Source of the DNA: Desulfamplus sp. | Lineage (GTDB): Bacteria; Desulfobacterota; Desulfobacteria; Desulfobacterales; Desulfobacteraceae | Direction: 5' to 3' | DNA: 64,000 bases | Assembly: GCA_015232465.1 (NCBI GenBank) | Contig: JADFZO010000001.1 | Location: 1 to 64,000, forward strand | Part shown: positions 8,835 to 18,216 of the stretch, one piece after another | Layout of the letters: every line of letters starts with the position of its first letter | Position numbering within the stretch: the first letter of the stretch is position 1 | Position numbers and translations under genes: made by a program | The notes under the pieces: model-generated | Database searches by the model: none | What the model was told of the DNA's origin: nothing | What the model saw: the letters and a program-made list of their open reading frames with translations, nothing else

Positions 8835-10886
8835 ATGTTTAGAAATTTGAAATTGGGTTCAAAATTGATGCTTGGATTCTCATTAGTTGCAACTATTACT
8901 CTCATATTGGGATTTATGGGTTACTATGGAGTGGTTAAAAATGGTAAATCTATCCATGAGATTGGGTTGATTGATCTTCCAGGGGTTGATGCTACTCTTG
9001 ATATGAAGGTGTCAGTAGAGAAGATTGTAAGGCATATACGAAATATGCTTATTCCAAGTCTTACTTTAGAAGATTACCAGAGGCAGTATGATAGCATTCT
9101 TGAGGCTCGACAAAATTATCAGGAGGCTTTTAAACTTTACGAGTCCCTACCTCAAACAGACGAGGAAAAAAGAGATTGGCAAGAGCTAAAGGGTATTATG
9201 CCTAAATGGGCAGATATAAATGATCAGGTAACTGCACTTCGCAAAGAGATTGATAAAATTGGCATTATGAATCCTGACGAGCTGTTAAGTTATCTACATA
9301 AGTTTAAAGCTGATCATTACGCTCTACAGCTTAAGGTTGCTGATATGATTCTTCTTGATGAGCCATTTGAGGGGGGCGATGATCACACATCATGTAACTT
9401 TGGTCGATGGGTAGCTTCGTTTAAGAGCACAAATCAAGAGCTTAATGAGCTTATTAAAAAGAGTGTTGAGCACCATAAAAATTTTCATGGCTCTATCGCT
9501 AAAATACGTGAAGATGCCAAAAATGGATATAAATATGATGCAACAAAACTTTTTAAAGAGTTAATGGTGCCTGCTGCAGAAGAGGTGTTTAATATTTTTA
9601 ATCAGATGATTGATAAAGCTGAAAATGTTGAGATGCTCCAAAAAAAGATGCAAGATATGGTTATGAATGATGCAAGACCTATGCAAAATAAGGCTCTTGG
9701 GCATCTTGAGAAGCTATCTCAAATTAAGATTAAAATTTCAAAAAATGAGGTAAGCCGTGCTAATAAGCAGGCACAATTTTTAAAAACAGCCCTATTTATT
9801 GCTACTATTGGTGCTATTATTCTCTCTTTGGCTCTTGCTTTTATCATAACAAGAAGCATAACACGACCAATTTTACAGGGTGTTGAATTTGCTCAAAAGA
9901 TGTCTGAAGGGGATATGACCCAACAGATAAACATTGATCGCAGTGATGAGGTTGGAATCTTTATAAAAGCTCTTAATAAGATGTCATCTGATTTAAGAGA
10001 GATGTTTAAGGGGATAATCATAGGGGTTCAGACTCTATCTTCATCAGCAACAGAGCTAAATCAGATTGCCCAAGAGATGGCAGTTGGTTCTGAAAATACA
10101 GCAACTAAAGCCCATACAGTTGCAGCAGCAGCAGAGGAATTAAGCTCTAATGTCAATTCAGTTGCAGCAGCAATGGAAGAGACTAACGCAAATATGAGCA
10201 TCGTTGCTTCAGGGGCAGAGGAGATGACAGCCACAATAAATGAGATAGCTATCAATGCTCAAAAGGCTCACCACACTACAGATAAGGCTGAAAAGCAGGC
10301 TCAAGCTGCATCTGGTAAAATTCAAACTCTTGGCAGGGCAGCCCAAGAGATTGGCAAAGTAACTCAAACTATTGCTGAGATTTCAAGCCAGACCAATCTT
10401 CTTGCTCTAAACGCCACAATTGAGGCTGCAAGGGCAGGGGAGGCTGGAAAGGGCTTTGCTGTTGTAGCAAGTGAGATTAAAGAGCTTGCTAAACAGACAG
10501 CATCTGCAACTGAGGAGATTAAAAGTCGCGTTAAGGGAATCCAAGATGCTACTGGCGGTGCTGTAGATGAGATTGTGAATATTGCAAATGTTATGACAGA
10601 GGTAAACGAAGGGGTATCAACAATTGCTACTGCTGTTGAGGAGCAGTCTGCAACAACAAAAGAGATTGCTGACAATGTGGCTCAGGCATCTGCTGCGGTT
10701 GATGATGTTGGCAGAAATGTGGTAGAAAGCTCGTCAGTTACTGCTGAAATTGCAAAGGATATATCGCAGGTAAATCGATCTGCCTCTGAAATGGCATCAA
10801 GCAGCCAAGAGGTTACAGCAAGTGCTAAAGAGCTTTCAAGGCTTGCAGAGGAGCTAAAAAATATGATGGTTAAGTTTAAAGTTTGA
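8835..10886 (+). CDS. Methyl-accepting chemotaxis protein with CZB-like ligand region
   Basis: 683 residues, start ATG with AAGGAG. The first membrane helix is at about 12-33, followed by a periplasmic region of about 280 residues, a second helix at about 312-334, HAMP at about 335-390 and the signalling hairpin (tip [20 protein letters not shown] near 515-535). The periplasmic part contains ADHY, then HTSCNFGRW, then EHHKNFHGS (about 160-216). This His/Cys pattern resembles the zinc-binding CZB domain, which is better known from cytoplasmic positions. No C-terminal CheR-binding pentapeptide is seen. A possible TTGACA -35 lies at 8758-8763 in the 183-base upstream gap. It stands alone without che genes nearby, so the ligand is unknown. 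Confidence 0.92.
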   Translation: MFRNLKLGSKLMLGFSLVATITLILGFMGYYGVVKNGKSIHEIGLIDLPGVDATLDMKVSVEKIVRHIRNMLIPSLTLEDYQRQYDSILEARQNYQEAFKLYESLPQTDEEKRDWQELKGIMPKWADINDQVTALRKEIDKIGIMNPDELLSYLHKFKADHYALQLKVADMILLDEPFEGGDDHTSCNFGRWVASFKSTNQELNELIKKSVEHHKNFHGSIAKIREDAKNGYKYDATKLFKELMVPAAEEVFNIFNQMIDKAENVEMLQKKMQDMVMNDARPMQNKALGHLEKLSQIKIKISKNEVSRANKQAQFLKTALFIATIGAIILSLALAFIITRSITRPILQGVEFAQKMSEGDMTQQINIDRSDEVGIFIKALNKMSSDLREMFKGIIIGVQTLSSSATELNQIAQEMAVGSENTATKAHTVAAAAEELSSNVNSVAAAMEETNANMSIVASGAEEMTATINEIAINAQKAHHTTDKAEKQAQAASGKIQTLGRAAQEIGKVTQTIAEISSQTNLLALNATIEAARAGEAGKGFAVVASEIKELAKQTASATEEIKSRVKGIQDATGGAVDEIVNIANVMTEVNEGVSTIATAVEEQSATTKEIADNVAQASAAVDDVGRNVVESSSVTAEIAKDISQVNRSASEMASSSQEVTASAKELSRLAEELKNMMVKFKV

Positions 10887-10929
10887 TTTTTATTGTTTTA
10901 TAAACAAATTAAGATGGAGACAAGAGATT

Positions 10930-11601
10930 ATGGAGACAAAAAAAGTTTTAGAGAATATCAAATGGCTTGGGCATGATTGCATGATGGTTAATTCAGTTGA
11001 TGCTAAATATCCTGTTATCTACTTTGACCCGTATCAGCTTGAGTCAGCCAATTTAGACAAGGCAGATATTATCTTGATAACACATGAGCATTATGATCAC
11101 TGCTCTTCTGACGATGTAAAAAAGATCATGGGGCAAGATACAGTTATTGTTACTGAAAAAGATTCTGCAAAAAAGCTAAAAAAAGAGCTTGGTAAGTTGG
11201 TTGATGGAAAGGTTGAGATTATCGCACCTAATCAGAGCATCAATGTAAAAGGGGTGCAAGTTTCTGCTGTTGTATCTTACAACATCAACAAAAAATTTCA
11301 CCCCAAAAAGAATAACTGGCTTGGCTTTGTTGTCGATATTGGAGGCGTTAAAATCTATCATGCTGGAGATACAGATTTTATACCTGAAATGTCTCAGATA
11401 GATTGCGATATTGCATTTTTGCCTGTATCTGGCACCTATGTAATGACTGCTGCGGAGGCAGCTTCTGCTGCTCTTGAGATAAAGCCAAAGCTCGCAATTC
11501 CAATGCACTACGGCTCACTTGTTGGTGAGCTATCAGATGCAGAGCTTTTTAAAAAGGCTCTTGATGGTAAAATAGAGGTTCATATCTGCTCAAAAAGTTA
11601 A
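10930..11601 (+). CDS. Metallo-beta-lactamase-fold metal-dependent hydrolase (UPF0173-like)
   Basis: 223 residues. The signature THEHYDHCS (about residues 50-60) gives the HxHxDH metal site. HAGDTDF (about 140) supplies the bridging Asp, and PMHYGS near the C-terminus supplies the last His. Length and motif spacing match the small, stand-alone UPF0173/YtkL-like branch of the superfamily, whose physiological substrates are mostly undefined. No signal peptide, so it is cytoplasmic. It lies 43 bases after the chemoreceptor and 16 bases before the 1020-residue gene, so co-transcription with the latter is likely. Function beyond hydrolase is not assigned. Confidence 0.85.
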   Translation: METKKVLENIKWLGHDCMMVNSVDAKYPVIYFDPYQLESANLDKADIILITHEHYDHCSSDDVKKIMGQDTVIVTEKDSAKKLKKELGKLVDGKVEIIAPNQSINVKGVQVSAVVSYNINKKFHPKKNNWLGFVVDIGGVKIYHAGDTDFIPEMSQIDCDIAFLPVSGTYVMTAAEAASAALEIKPKLAIPMHYGSLVGELSDAELFKKALDGKIEVHICSKS

Positions 11602-11617
11602 ATTAAGGTGGCTCTTA

Positions 11618-14600
11618 ATGGTCAAATCCCTTAAAAAAATTGATAGTTGCGATGGAGATAATTTAAATTGGCTTCTGTTTGACCAAAGAGACCATGAGCT
11701 TATAAAGATTGTAAATGAGCTTTATGATGGCGACAAATCGCTATCTTACACAAAAAAGCTCTTTTACCCATTTTTTCACCCGTTTGGGATTAAAGAGCTT
11801 GCAGAGTCAAAAGGGCTTCGCATTGCCTACTCAGTTGTAAATCTTCTCAACTCATTAGAGCGGGGCGATATAGATTACAGACTTCAGGCATTGCGAGGCT
11901 TACGCAACGAGATAATTGACACAACCTCTGGTGCAATGCCAAGAAATACAGCTCGCGTTCTGCTTCAAATTATGAAAGAGCTTGTTCGTGCACGGGGAAA
12001 ATATCAGCAGCAGCTTGAGCTTGCACACGATTTTAGAAAAACTGCATCAGGCAAACCAAGAGTTATAAGAAAGCAGCTTAAAAAATACCACCTTCTTGAG
12101 ATGCCTGAGTCGTGGAATCAACTCACATTTGACGATCATGTTCATGACGCAAACACAAAAGGGCGAAAAACTCCAACTCATCTTATTATGGACGCATGGA
12201 TAAAGGGGATTCGCCGCCTTAGAGTCATATATTACCAATATATTGAGCCCCGTTTTGTTGCAGAGCTTTCAGAGGCTGCAGAGATTATGAACATGGATAT
12301 AAGAATCGGGATTGAGTTCACAGCAAGGTTTAGAGACCGTTTTGCATCTTTTATTTGGGTATCGCGTGGGCTAAATGATGCCCAATCTTTTTTATGTTTT
12401 CTTGCAGAGCCTGAAGTTATTCGCTTTATGCAAAAGGGCAGAGAGGTGATGCAGTATCAGGCAAAGTATGTTCTTAAAATTCTTGAAGCCTTTAATCAAA
12501 CCTTTCGACAAAAATTTATTGAAGATACCTTAATTGAGCTTCCTTTGCTTGATGCTGAAAAGTTTATTCAGTTTGTAGCCCCAGGTCAGGCATCAATTCT
12601 CCATCTTGGAGAGTATATCCACTATCAGGCTGTTAAGGCTGTAAAAGATACTCTTCCTACTCAAAATCAAGAGATGGTTAAAAATGCCAATAACCTTACA
12701 ACCATCAAGATTGTCAACACCTACCTTGCCCCAGCTCTTTATCCTGATATTTCTGATCCATTAAAGCCCAAATTCCCCCCTAACCCTGATACTCCTGAGA
12801 GGCTAACTCTCTCTGTTCAAGAGCTTCTATTTCAAATATCTCAGCTACATTGCAGCTTTAAGCTCACCCTTAACTTAAGCAACCTAAAAGTTGAAGATGT
12901 GGTTGAGATTCTATACATGGGCGATGGGCTTATTACACGTTTGGAGATTTTTAACCTTAAAGATTACGCTGCTGGTGTAACAGATCACATTCCAGCCATA
13001 AATGAGCTTCAGCAGGCTATTAATCAAGGCAGCTTGATTAAACTAAAGAGTGTTGTAAGACATATTATTTATAATATGGAGAGGGCGGGCTATCCTGACG
13101 AGGCAGACAGACGAGAAAAGCTCGTTGATATTCTTCACGATTTAGCATCGTTAAAGAGCATGTATAACAAAGTAGTGCTTAAATCAAGAATTGGAAGCGA
13201 CTCTACAGGCAGATCCCTTCTTGCCTATGGAATGGGGCTTGGAATTGTTGAAACACTCTCTTTAAGGGCACAGAGGGAGATAGAGCAAAAATCATCTTCT
13301 CGCTTGATTATTCCAATTAGCATAAAGGTCTATCCAACAGTAAGTTCAATTCCAAGAGAGGGCAAAAAAGGGGTTGGCTCAAAGATTTTTTCAGCTTTAA
13401 GTGCTCTTCCTGGTCTTGAGTATTTAGGGGCAAAAAAGGTCAAAGATTGGGTTGTTAAAGAGGACTCAACTGTGATGGGTTACCCCGGAAATATAGTTAC
13501 TTTAGGGGGTGTTCAACAAAACATAGGGGACGAGCTTTTAATCTCACAGTGCCAAAATGGTGCACTAAAAAGTTCTCAAGACAAAGAGTGTAGCAGCACA
13601 AATAAAATAAGCCAAAATATCACAAAGTTATGGGCAAATCTAAACACTGGAATAAAAAACTCTCTTAAAGTCTTGATAGGATTTATCCCAGCATTTGCAA
13701 CATTTATGCTAACCAAAGATTGGTGGTTTCTTGCTTGGTTTGGTGCTTTTATCTGGTTTGGAATTACTGGTTTAAGAAACATAGTTCAAGCTGTGCTTGG
13801 CGGCGGCGGTATTATGCGATCGCCTCTTTTGAGGTGGAATGACTATGTAAGTTGGGAGAGGCTCACAGACTCTTTAATGTTTACGGGCTTTTCTGTTCCT
13901 CTGCTTGATTATTTGGTAAAGACCCTCATTTTAGATCAGACAATGGGAGTTACTATATCTACTAATCCAACAGAGCTATATGCTATTATGGCTCTTTCTA
14001 ATGGCATCTATCTATCGAGCCACAACGCATTTAGAGGTCTGCCAAAGGCTGCTATTGTTGGTAACTTTTTTAGAAGTATCTTTTCCATTCCAATTGCAAT
14101 CTTATTTAGCTCAATAATTGGAGTTATCCTTACAGATGTTAGTGGTATCACCACTCTTGCTGCTGCTGATATTTTGCAAAAATGGGCTGCTGTAATCTCT
14201 AAAGCTGCCTCTGATCTTGTGGCTGCATTGATTGAGGGTCCGGCTGATAGATTTCAAAATATTTCGTTAAGGCTGCGTGATTACAGGCGAAAGTTTTCAG
14301 AGCTGTTTGACTCATACTCTAAACTTGAGCTTATATTTCCAGATTGTGGGGAGTTATCCCTGCTTGAAAATCCTGAAAAGTTGATAAACAGCACAAATGC
14401 AGAGGTGCGTGATCTTATAACTGTTATGATTATAAATGCTCTTGATATGCTATACTTTTGGATGTATCAGCCAAGGGCACGAATCACCTTAAAAGAGATG
14501 ATGGGGCGATTCACACCAGAGGAGAGGCGGATATTTTTGCTATCACAGCATCTTTTAGAAGAGGAGCAACATATAAGCAGGCTATTTGTTGATGGGATTC

Positions 14601-14680
14601 TTGGCAGAAAATTTTCTAAACCATTATCATTTTATCTTGTAAGGTATGAGGAGTATTTAGAGGATTTAAATAATATGTGA
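11618..14680 (+). CDS. Unknown 1020-residue membrane protein
   Basis: I do not recognise a named family. ATG is preceded by AAGGTGG. The first two-thirds is soluble and charged. A segment DDHVHD (about 171-176) followed some 50 residues later by IGIEFTARF is loosely reminiscent of PHP-type phosphoesterase metal motifs, but the match is weak. Between about 680 and 840 there are four hydrophobic stretches (LKVLIGFIPAFATFML, WWFLAWFGAFIWFGITGL, LMFTGFSVPLLDYLV, IFSIPIAILFSSIIGVIL), suggesting membrane anchoring near the C-terminal third, then about 180 soluble residues. GC content and codon use resemble the neighbours. It follows the metallo-hydrolase by 16 bases, suggesting a shared transcript. 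No signal peptide is apparent at the N-terminus, so the large N-terminal part should be cytoplasmic. Confidence 0.8.
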   Translation: MVKSLKKIDSCDGDNLNWLLFDQRDHELIKIVNELYDGDKSLSYTKKLFYPFFHPFGIKELAESKGLRIAYSVVNLLNSLERGDIDYRLQALRGLRNEIIDTTSGAMPRNTARVLLQIMKELVRARGKYQQQLELAHDFRKTASGKPRVIRKQLKKYHLLEMPESWNQLTFDDHVHDANTKGRKTPTHLIMDAWIKGIRRLRVIYYQYIEPRFVAELSEAAEIMNMDIRIGIEFTARFRDRFASFIWVSRGLNDAQSFLCFLAEPEVIRFMQKGREVMQYQAKYVLKILEAFNQTFRQKFIEDTLIELPLLDAEKFIQFVAPGQASILHLGEYIHYQAVKAVKDTLPTQNQEMVKNANNLTTIKIVNTYLAPALYPDISDPLKPKFPPNPDTPERLTLSVQELLFQISQLHCSFKLTLNLSNLKVEDVVEILYMGDGLITRLEIFNLKDYAAGVTDHIPAINELQQAINQGSLIKLKSVVRHIIYNMERAGYPDEADRREKLVDILHDLASLKSMYNKVVLKSRIGSDSTGRSLLAYGMGLGIVETLSLRAQREIEQKSSSRLIIPISIKVYPTVSSIPREGKKGVGSKIFSALSALPGLEYLGAKKVKDWVVKEDSTVMGYPGNIVTLGGVQQNIGDELLISQCQNGALKSSQDKECSSTNKISQNITKLWANLNTGIKNSLKVLIGFIPAFATFMLTKDWWFLAWFGAFIWFGITGLRNIVQAVLGGGGIMRSPLLRWNDYVSWERLTDSLMFTGFSVPLLDYLVKTLILDQTMGVTISTNPTELYAIMALSNGIYLSSHNAFRGLPKAAIVGNFFRSIFSIPIAILFSSIIGVILTDVSGITTLAAADILQKWAAVISKAASDLVAALIEGPADRFQNISLRLRDYRRKFSELFDSYSKLELIFPDCGELSLLENPEKLINSTNAEVRDLITVMIINALDMLYFWMYQPRARITLKEMMGRFTPEERRIFLLSQHLLEEEQHISRLFVDGILGRKFSKPLSFYLVRYEEYLEDLNNM

Positions 14681-14696
14681 AATGTTTTTTTAAAAA

Positions 14697-14764
14697 CCCC
14701 ACCCCCGCAGGAGTAAATTATTGCCCTCCTAATGGGCGAGAAAAGGAGGGGTAAAAAGGTGGGG
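14697..14764. terminator. Nested inverted repeat after the 1020-residue gene, possible terminator
   Basis: CCCCACC (14697-14703) pairs with GGTGGGG (14758-14764), and inside it CCCTCCT (14724-14730) pairs with AGGAGGG (14744-14750). An AT-rich stretch with six T follows on the plus strand. It sits between convergent genes and may act on either strand. It lacks the compact form of a classical intrinsic terminator. Confidence 0.45.
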
Positions 14765-14778
14765 ATTAATTTTTTATC

Positions 14779-14885
14779 GCCCTAAGCTAAAGCTCTGGGC
14801 TAAGTTATCCAAGCCCGCTTAAGCGGGCTTACTTACCTAAGCCGATGGCTTGAGCCTACGGCTGAAAAGATTGAGTAAAAACTCA
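14779..14885. repeat. Cluster of small palindromes (REP-like)
   Basis: The cluster contains, in order, a GCCC...GGGC hairpin with an inner AGCT-AA-AGCT (14779-14800), a perfect 20-base palindrome AAGCCCGCTTAAGCGGGCTT (14811-14830), short AAGCC-GAT-GGCTT and AGCC-TAC-GGCT stems, and TGAGT-AAAA-ACTCA (14872-14885). It is non-coding and lies between the ends of convergent genes. The style, with short arms and two-base loops, matches the cluster at 59458-59533. Confidence 0.6.
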
Positions 14886-14908
14886 CTTTATGACCTTTAA
14901 CAGTATAG

Positions 14909-16189
14909 CTACTTAAACAAGAGATTTGGCAGCCACAGAGAGATAGCTGGAACATAGGTAATTACCATTAAATAGACAAGCATAACTATAATCCATGGGG
15001 CACAAGCCTTTGTGGTCTCTGTAAGTCCTAAATGGGAGATACCAGAGGCAACATAAAGATTTAGTCCAACAGGAGGTGTAATCATACCTATCTCCATGTT
15101 TACAGTCATCAAAATTCCAAGATGTATTGGATCAATGTTTAGCTGCATAGCCATAGGGTAGAGTAGCGGGGCAGTGATAAGCAGAATTGATGAAGGCTCC
15201 ATAAAATTACCGCCAGCCAATAAAAGAAGGTTGACCATAATAAGAAAGCCAACAGAGCCAAGCCCCATGTTTGTTATCCATGCAGTAAGCTGTTGCGGAA
15301 TCTGCTCTGATGTAAGAAGAAATGAAAATAGCACAGCATTTGTGATAATATAGAGAATCATTGATGACATATTTGCTGCTGCTAAAAGGGTTTTTGGCAC
15401 CTCTTTAAGTGTCATATCTTTATAGATAAAAACCGCAACTATAAAGGCATAAACAGCACTCATTGCTGCTGCTTCAGTTGGGGTAAAGATACCAGAGTAG
15501 ATACCTCCAATAACCACAACAATCAGCATAAGCCCCCATACACTCTCCTTAAAAGCCTTTACAACTGTAATAAAATTTGCTTTAGGAAGGCGAGGATAGT
15601 CTCTTTTTCTTGCAACAAACCATGTAACACCCATTAATACAGCACACAAAAGAATACCGGGTATAATACCAGCAATAAAGAGTTTACCAATTGATGCGTT
15701 GGTTGAAACTGCATAGATAACCATAACAATTGATGGAGGGATTAAAATTCCAAGTCCTCCAGATGTAGCAATAACACCAACTCCAAACTGCATAGGATAG
15801 CCCTGTTTAACCATGGCGGGCAGAAGTATTGAACCAATAGCAACAACAGTTGCAGGACTTGAGCCAGAGACAGCAGCAAATAAAGCACAGGCAAGAACAC
15901 CACCAAGTGCCAGACCACCAGTTAGATGACCAACCAAAGCTGTAGCAAAGTTGATCATACGTTTTGCAACTCCGCCGTGAGTCAAAAAATTACCAGCAAG
16001 GATAAAGAATGGAATTGCCATGATCTCAAACTTTTCAATACCAGTAAAGAGCTTCATAGCAACAGATTCAATAGGCACGGTAGTCATAGTAAATAGATAT
16101 GTTAGAACAGTAAGACCCAAAGAGATGGAGATGGGCATACCAGTAAGCATAAGTAGTGCAAGCAGTGTAAAAATAATCAATCCGCTCAT
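14909..16189 (-). CDS. dctM: TRAP transporter large permease (DctM family)
   Basis: 426 residues, hydrophobic throughout with about 12 predicted membrane segments, the normal size for a DctM subunit. It forms the ion-coupled translocation channel of a tripartite ATP-independent periplasmic transporter. Typical family features include the AIPFFILAGNFLTHGG region, LIPPSIVMVIYAV and the C-terminal ITPPVGLNLYVASG motif. It overlaps by one base with the dctQ stop and is the third gene of a minus-strand dctP-dctQ-dctM operon. The partners and the adjacent DctB-like sensor suggest a C4-dicarboxylate or related carboxylate substrate, but this is inference. Confidence 0.95.
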   Translation of the reverse strand: MSGLIIFTLLALLMLTGMPISISLGLTVLTYLFTMTTVPIESVAMKLFTGIEKFEIMAIPFFILAGNFLTHGGVAKRMINFATALVGHLTGGLALGGVLACALFAAVSGSSPATVVAIGSILLPAMVKQGYPMQFGVGVIATSGGLGILIPPSIVMVIYAVSTNASIGKLFIAGIIPGILLCAVLMGVTWFVARKRDYPRLPKANFITVVKAFKESVWGLMLIVVVIGGIYSGIFTPTEAAAMSAVYAFIVAVFIYKDMTLKEVPKTLLAAANMSSMILYIITNAVLFSFLLTSEQIPQQLTAWITNMGLGSVGFLIMVNLLLLAGGNFMEPSSILLITAPLLYPMAMQLNIDPIHLGILMTVNMEIGMITPPVGLNLYVASGISHLGLTETTKACAPWIIVMLVYLMVITYVPAISLWLPNLLFK

Positions 16190-16851
16190 TATGGTTTACC
16201 TCCATTTGTTCCAGCAATTTGAGAGCCATTTGCACTGCCTAAATTTTGGCTGTTAGTCTCATCTTCATCAATACCATCAACATGACCTGCATTGTGGTGA
16301 GGAAGCTGCCCTGTTTTGATAAAACTTACAATTACCTGCAAAAATCTAAAACACATAAGATATGAACCAAGTGGAATTGCTGAGTAGAACATCCAGACAG
16401 GCCACTCAAGATCAGGAGAGACAGGACCTTCTGTTAAGTTTGTTAAATCTAACCCTAAGGTAGAGAAAACAGCATAATGCATTCCAACTTCCCAAACAAA
16501 CATCAAACCTAATGTGCCAATAATTGAGGTAAATATAGCTCCACCACTAAGACCAATTACAACAAACTTTGCCCGTAATTTGCTATTAAGGCTGTTGATA
16601 AAGACATCAACACCAACATGGATTCCAGTTCTAACTCCGTAGGCTGCTCCAAATTTAGCCATCCAGATAAACATGTAAATACAAAGCTCCTGCGTCCAGC
16701 TCATATTAAGGCTAAGAAGCCAATCTTGTAACACAGGAATTGGCAAACCACTTCCGTAACGGTGAATAACTGATAGAAAAATTATTACAGTTGCAGCACC
16801 GATAAAGGTTGCGACTAACCACTCTTCCAAGTGATCAAGGAATTTTAACAT
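16189..16851 (-). CDS. dctQ: TRAP transporter small permease (DctQ family)
   Basis: 220 residues with four hydrophobic segments and the DctQ-type stretch SWTQELCIYMFIWMAKFGAAYG (shown only in part as its key residues W..E). The C-terminal tail of some 40 residues is hydrophilic and rich in Asn and Gly, longer than in many DctQ proteins. It sits between dctP and dctM and ends on the dctM start. A ribosome-binding site (GGGAG) precedes the ATG. It is separated from dctP by 160 bases that contain a GC-rich hairpin, which probably sets a lower expression level for the membrane subunits than for the binding protein. Confidence 0.93.
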   Translation of the reverse strand: MLKFLDHLEEWLVATFIGAATVIIFLSVIHRYGSGLPIPVLQDWLLSLNMSWTQELCIYMFIWMAKFGAAYGVRTGIHVGVDVFINSLNSKLRAKFVVIGLSGGAIFTSIIGTLGLMFVWEVGMHYAVFSTLGLDLTNLTEGPVSPDLEWPVWMFYSAIPLGSYLMCFRFLQVIVSFIKTGQLPHHNAGHVDGIDEDETNSQNLGSANGSQIAGTNGGKP

Positions 16852-16947
16852 TGCCTGTTTTTCTCCCTTAAAGATTTATTTTATGAGAGCAAAGGGTTAA
16901 TGAGTAACTTTTAACCTCCCTCACCCTTTACAATTTGATTTTTGGTT

Positions 16948-16970
16948 GTGCCCCCAATGAGGCGGGGCAC
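16948..16970 (-). terminator. Intercistronic hairpin between dctP and dctQ
   Basis: GTGCCCC (16948-16954) pairs perfectly with GGGGCAC (16964-16970) around a 9-base loop. It lies just downstream of the dctP stop within the operon. There is no strong T-run on the minus strand, so it is more likely an attenuator or an mRNA 3'-end stabiliser than a full terminator. Confidence 0.5.
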
Positions 16971-17011
16971 AGGAGGGGATTTATTGGTAGATACTTAAAA
17001 AATAGTGAATG

Positions 17012-18019
17012 CTATTTTTGAAAACCAATAGCCTGATAAACCTCTTGAATCAAATCTTTACCAATACGATCAGCCATCTTGTCATGAACGCTTACAAGAG
17101 CATCTTTCCATACTTCTCTCTCTTCTGGGGTTAGTTTAATAATCTCAGATTTTCCAGAAGCTGCAACAGATGCAAGGTCTTTTTCGTTATTCTTTTTTGC
17201 TATGTCATTGGCAAAAATTGTTGCCTCAGCCATTGCACTCTCAAGCTGGGTACGAATATCAGCGGGCAGACCTTCCCAGAACTTTTTGTTTACAAGAACA
17301 GCATAACCTAAATAGCCATGATCAGAGACAGTTACATACTTTTGAACCTCAAACATCTTTTGGGTGTAAAGATTTGATGGTGGGTTCTCTGTTCCATCAA
17401 CAACTCCAGTTTGAAGAGCCTGATAAACTTCAGAAAATGCCATAACCTGTGGAATTGCACCAAGTGCACGCATCTGAGCATCAAGAATTTTTGAGGACTG
17501 GATACGCATCTTCAAACCTTTGCAATCTGCTGGAACTTTAAGAGGTTTGTTTGCACTCATAACCTTAAAACCATTGTCCCAGTAAGCAAGTCCTAAAACC
17601 CCTTTTGGCTGCAATTTATCAAGCAGCTTCTTTCCAATAGGTCCAAGGGTTATCTTGTGCAAATCTTCATAACCACTAAAGATAAATGGAAGGTCAAAAA
17701 GTTCAAACTCTTTTACTCCAAGTGGTGCAAACTTAGCAAGAGATGGGGCAAGCATGTGAACAGCACCCATTTGGAGAGCTTCCATCTCCTCTTTGTCTTT
17801 GTAAAGCTGGCTGTTTGGATAGACTTCAACCTTTACAGCACCATTTGTCTTTTCCTCTGCAAGTTTCTTAAAATAGTTGGCAGCTTCACCTTTTGGTGTA
17901 TCATCAGCTACAACGTGGCTGAATTTAATAATTATAGGGTCAGCAGCCATTACGCTTGATGTAAAGGCAAATATTACGGCAATAGACAGAAGGAACATAA
18001 TTCTAATACTTTTACTCAT
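17012..18019 (-). CDS. dctP: TRAP transporter substrate-binding protein (DctP family)
   Basis: 335 residues with a clear signal peptide (SIRIMFLLSIAVIFAFTSSVMA, cleavage after AMA-like VMA), so periplasmic. The mature part has the family features IKFSHVVADDTPKG at the start, the GLKMRIQSSKILD segment with the substrate-carboxylate-binding Arg, and the GVVDGTENPPSNLY region. Size is typical. It is the first gene of the TRAP operon and lies just downstream of a response regulator on the same strand. Its likely substrates are C4-dicarboxylates or similar acids, judged only from the DctB-like sensor next door. Confidence 0.94.
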   Translation of the reverse strand: MSKSIRIMFLLSIAVIFAFTSSVMAADPIIIKFSHVVADDTPKGEAANYFKKLAEEKTNGAVKVEVYPNSQLYKDKEEMEALQMGAVHMLAPSLAKFAPLGVKEFELFDLPFIFSGYEDLHKITLGPIGKKLLDKLQPKGVLGLAYWDNGFKVMSANKPLKVPADCKGLKMRIQSSKILDAQMRALGAIPQVMAFSEVYQALQTGVVDGTENPPSNLYTQKMFEVQKYVTVSDHGYLGYAVLVNKKFWEGLPADIRTQLESAMAEATIFANDIAKKNNEKDLASVAASGKSEIIKLTPEEREVWKDALVSVHDKMADRIGKDLIQEVYQAIGFQK

Positions 18020-18216
18020 TTTTCTCTTCTCCTTTGTTAAAAGTGTTAAATAGTTGTGGTGTTCTATGTAGGGCTTGAAAAAAACACTTTCTTCTGCCCT
18101 TCATTTCTTAGTTTAACAGTTAATATCACTATGGGTAATAAAAAACAATCCTTGTATTTCTGATATTAGTGTAGGGATTTTTCTTACAGTTTCACAATTT
18201 AGGGGTCTGAAAATAG

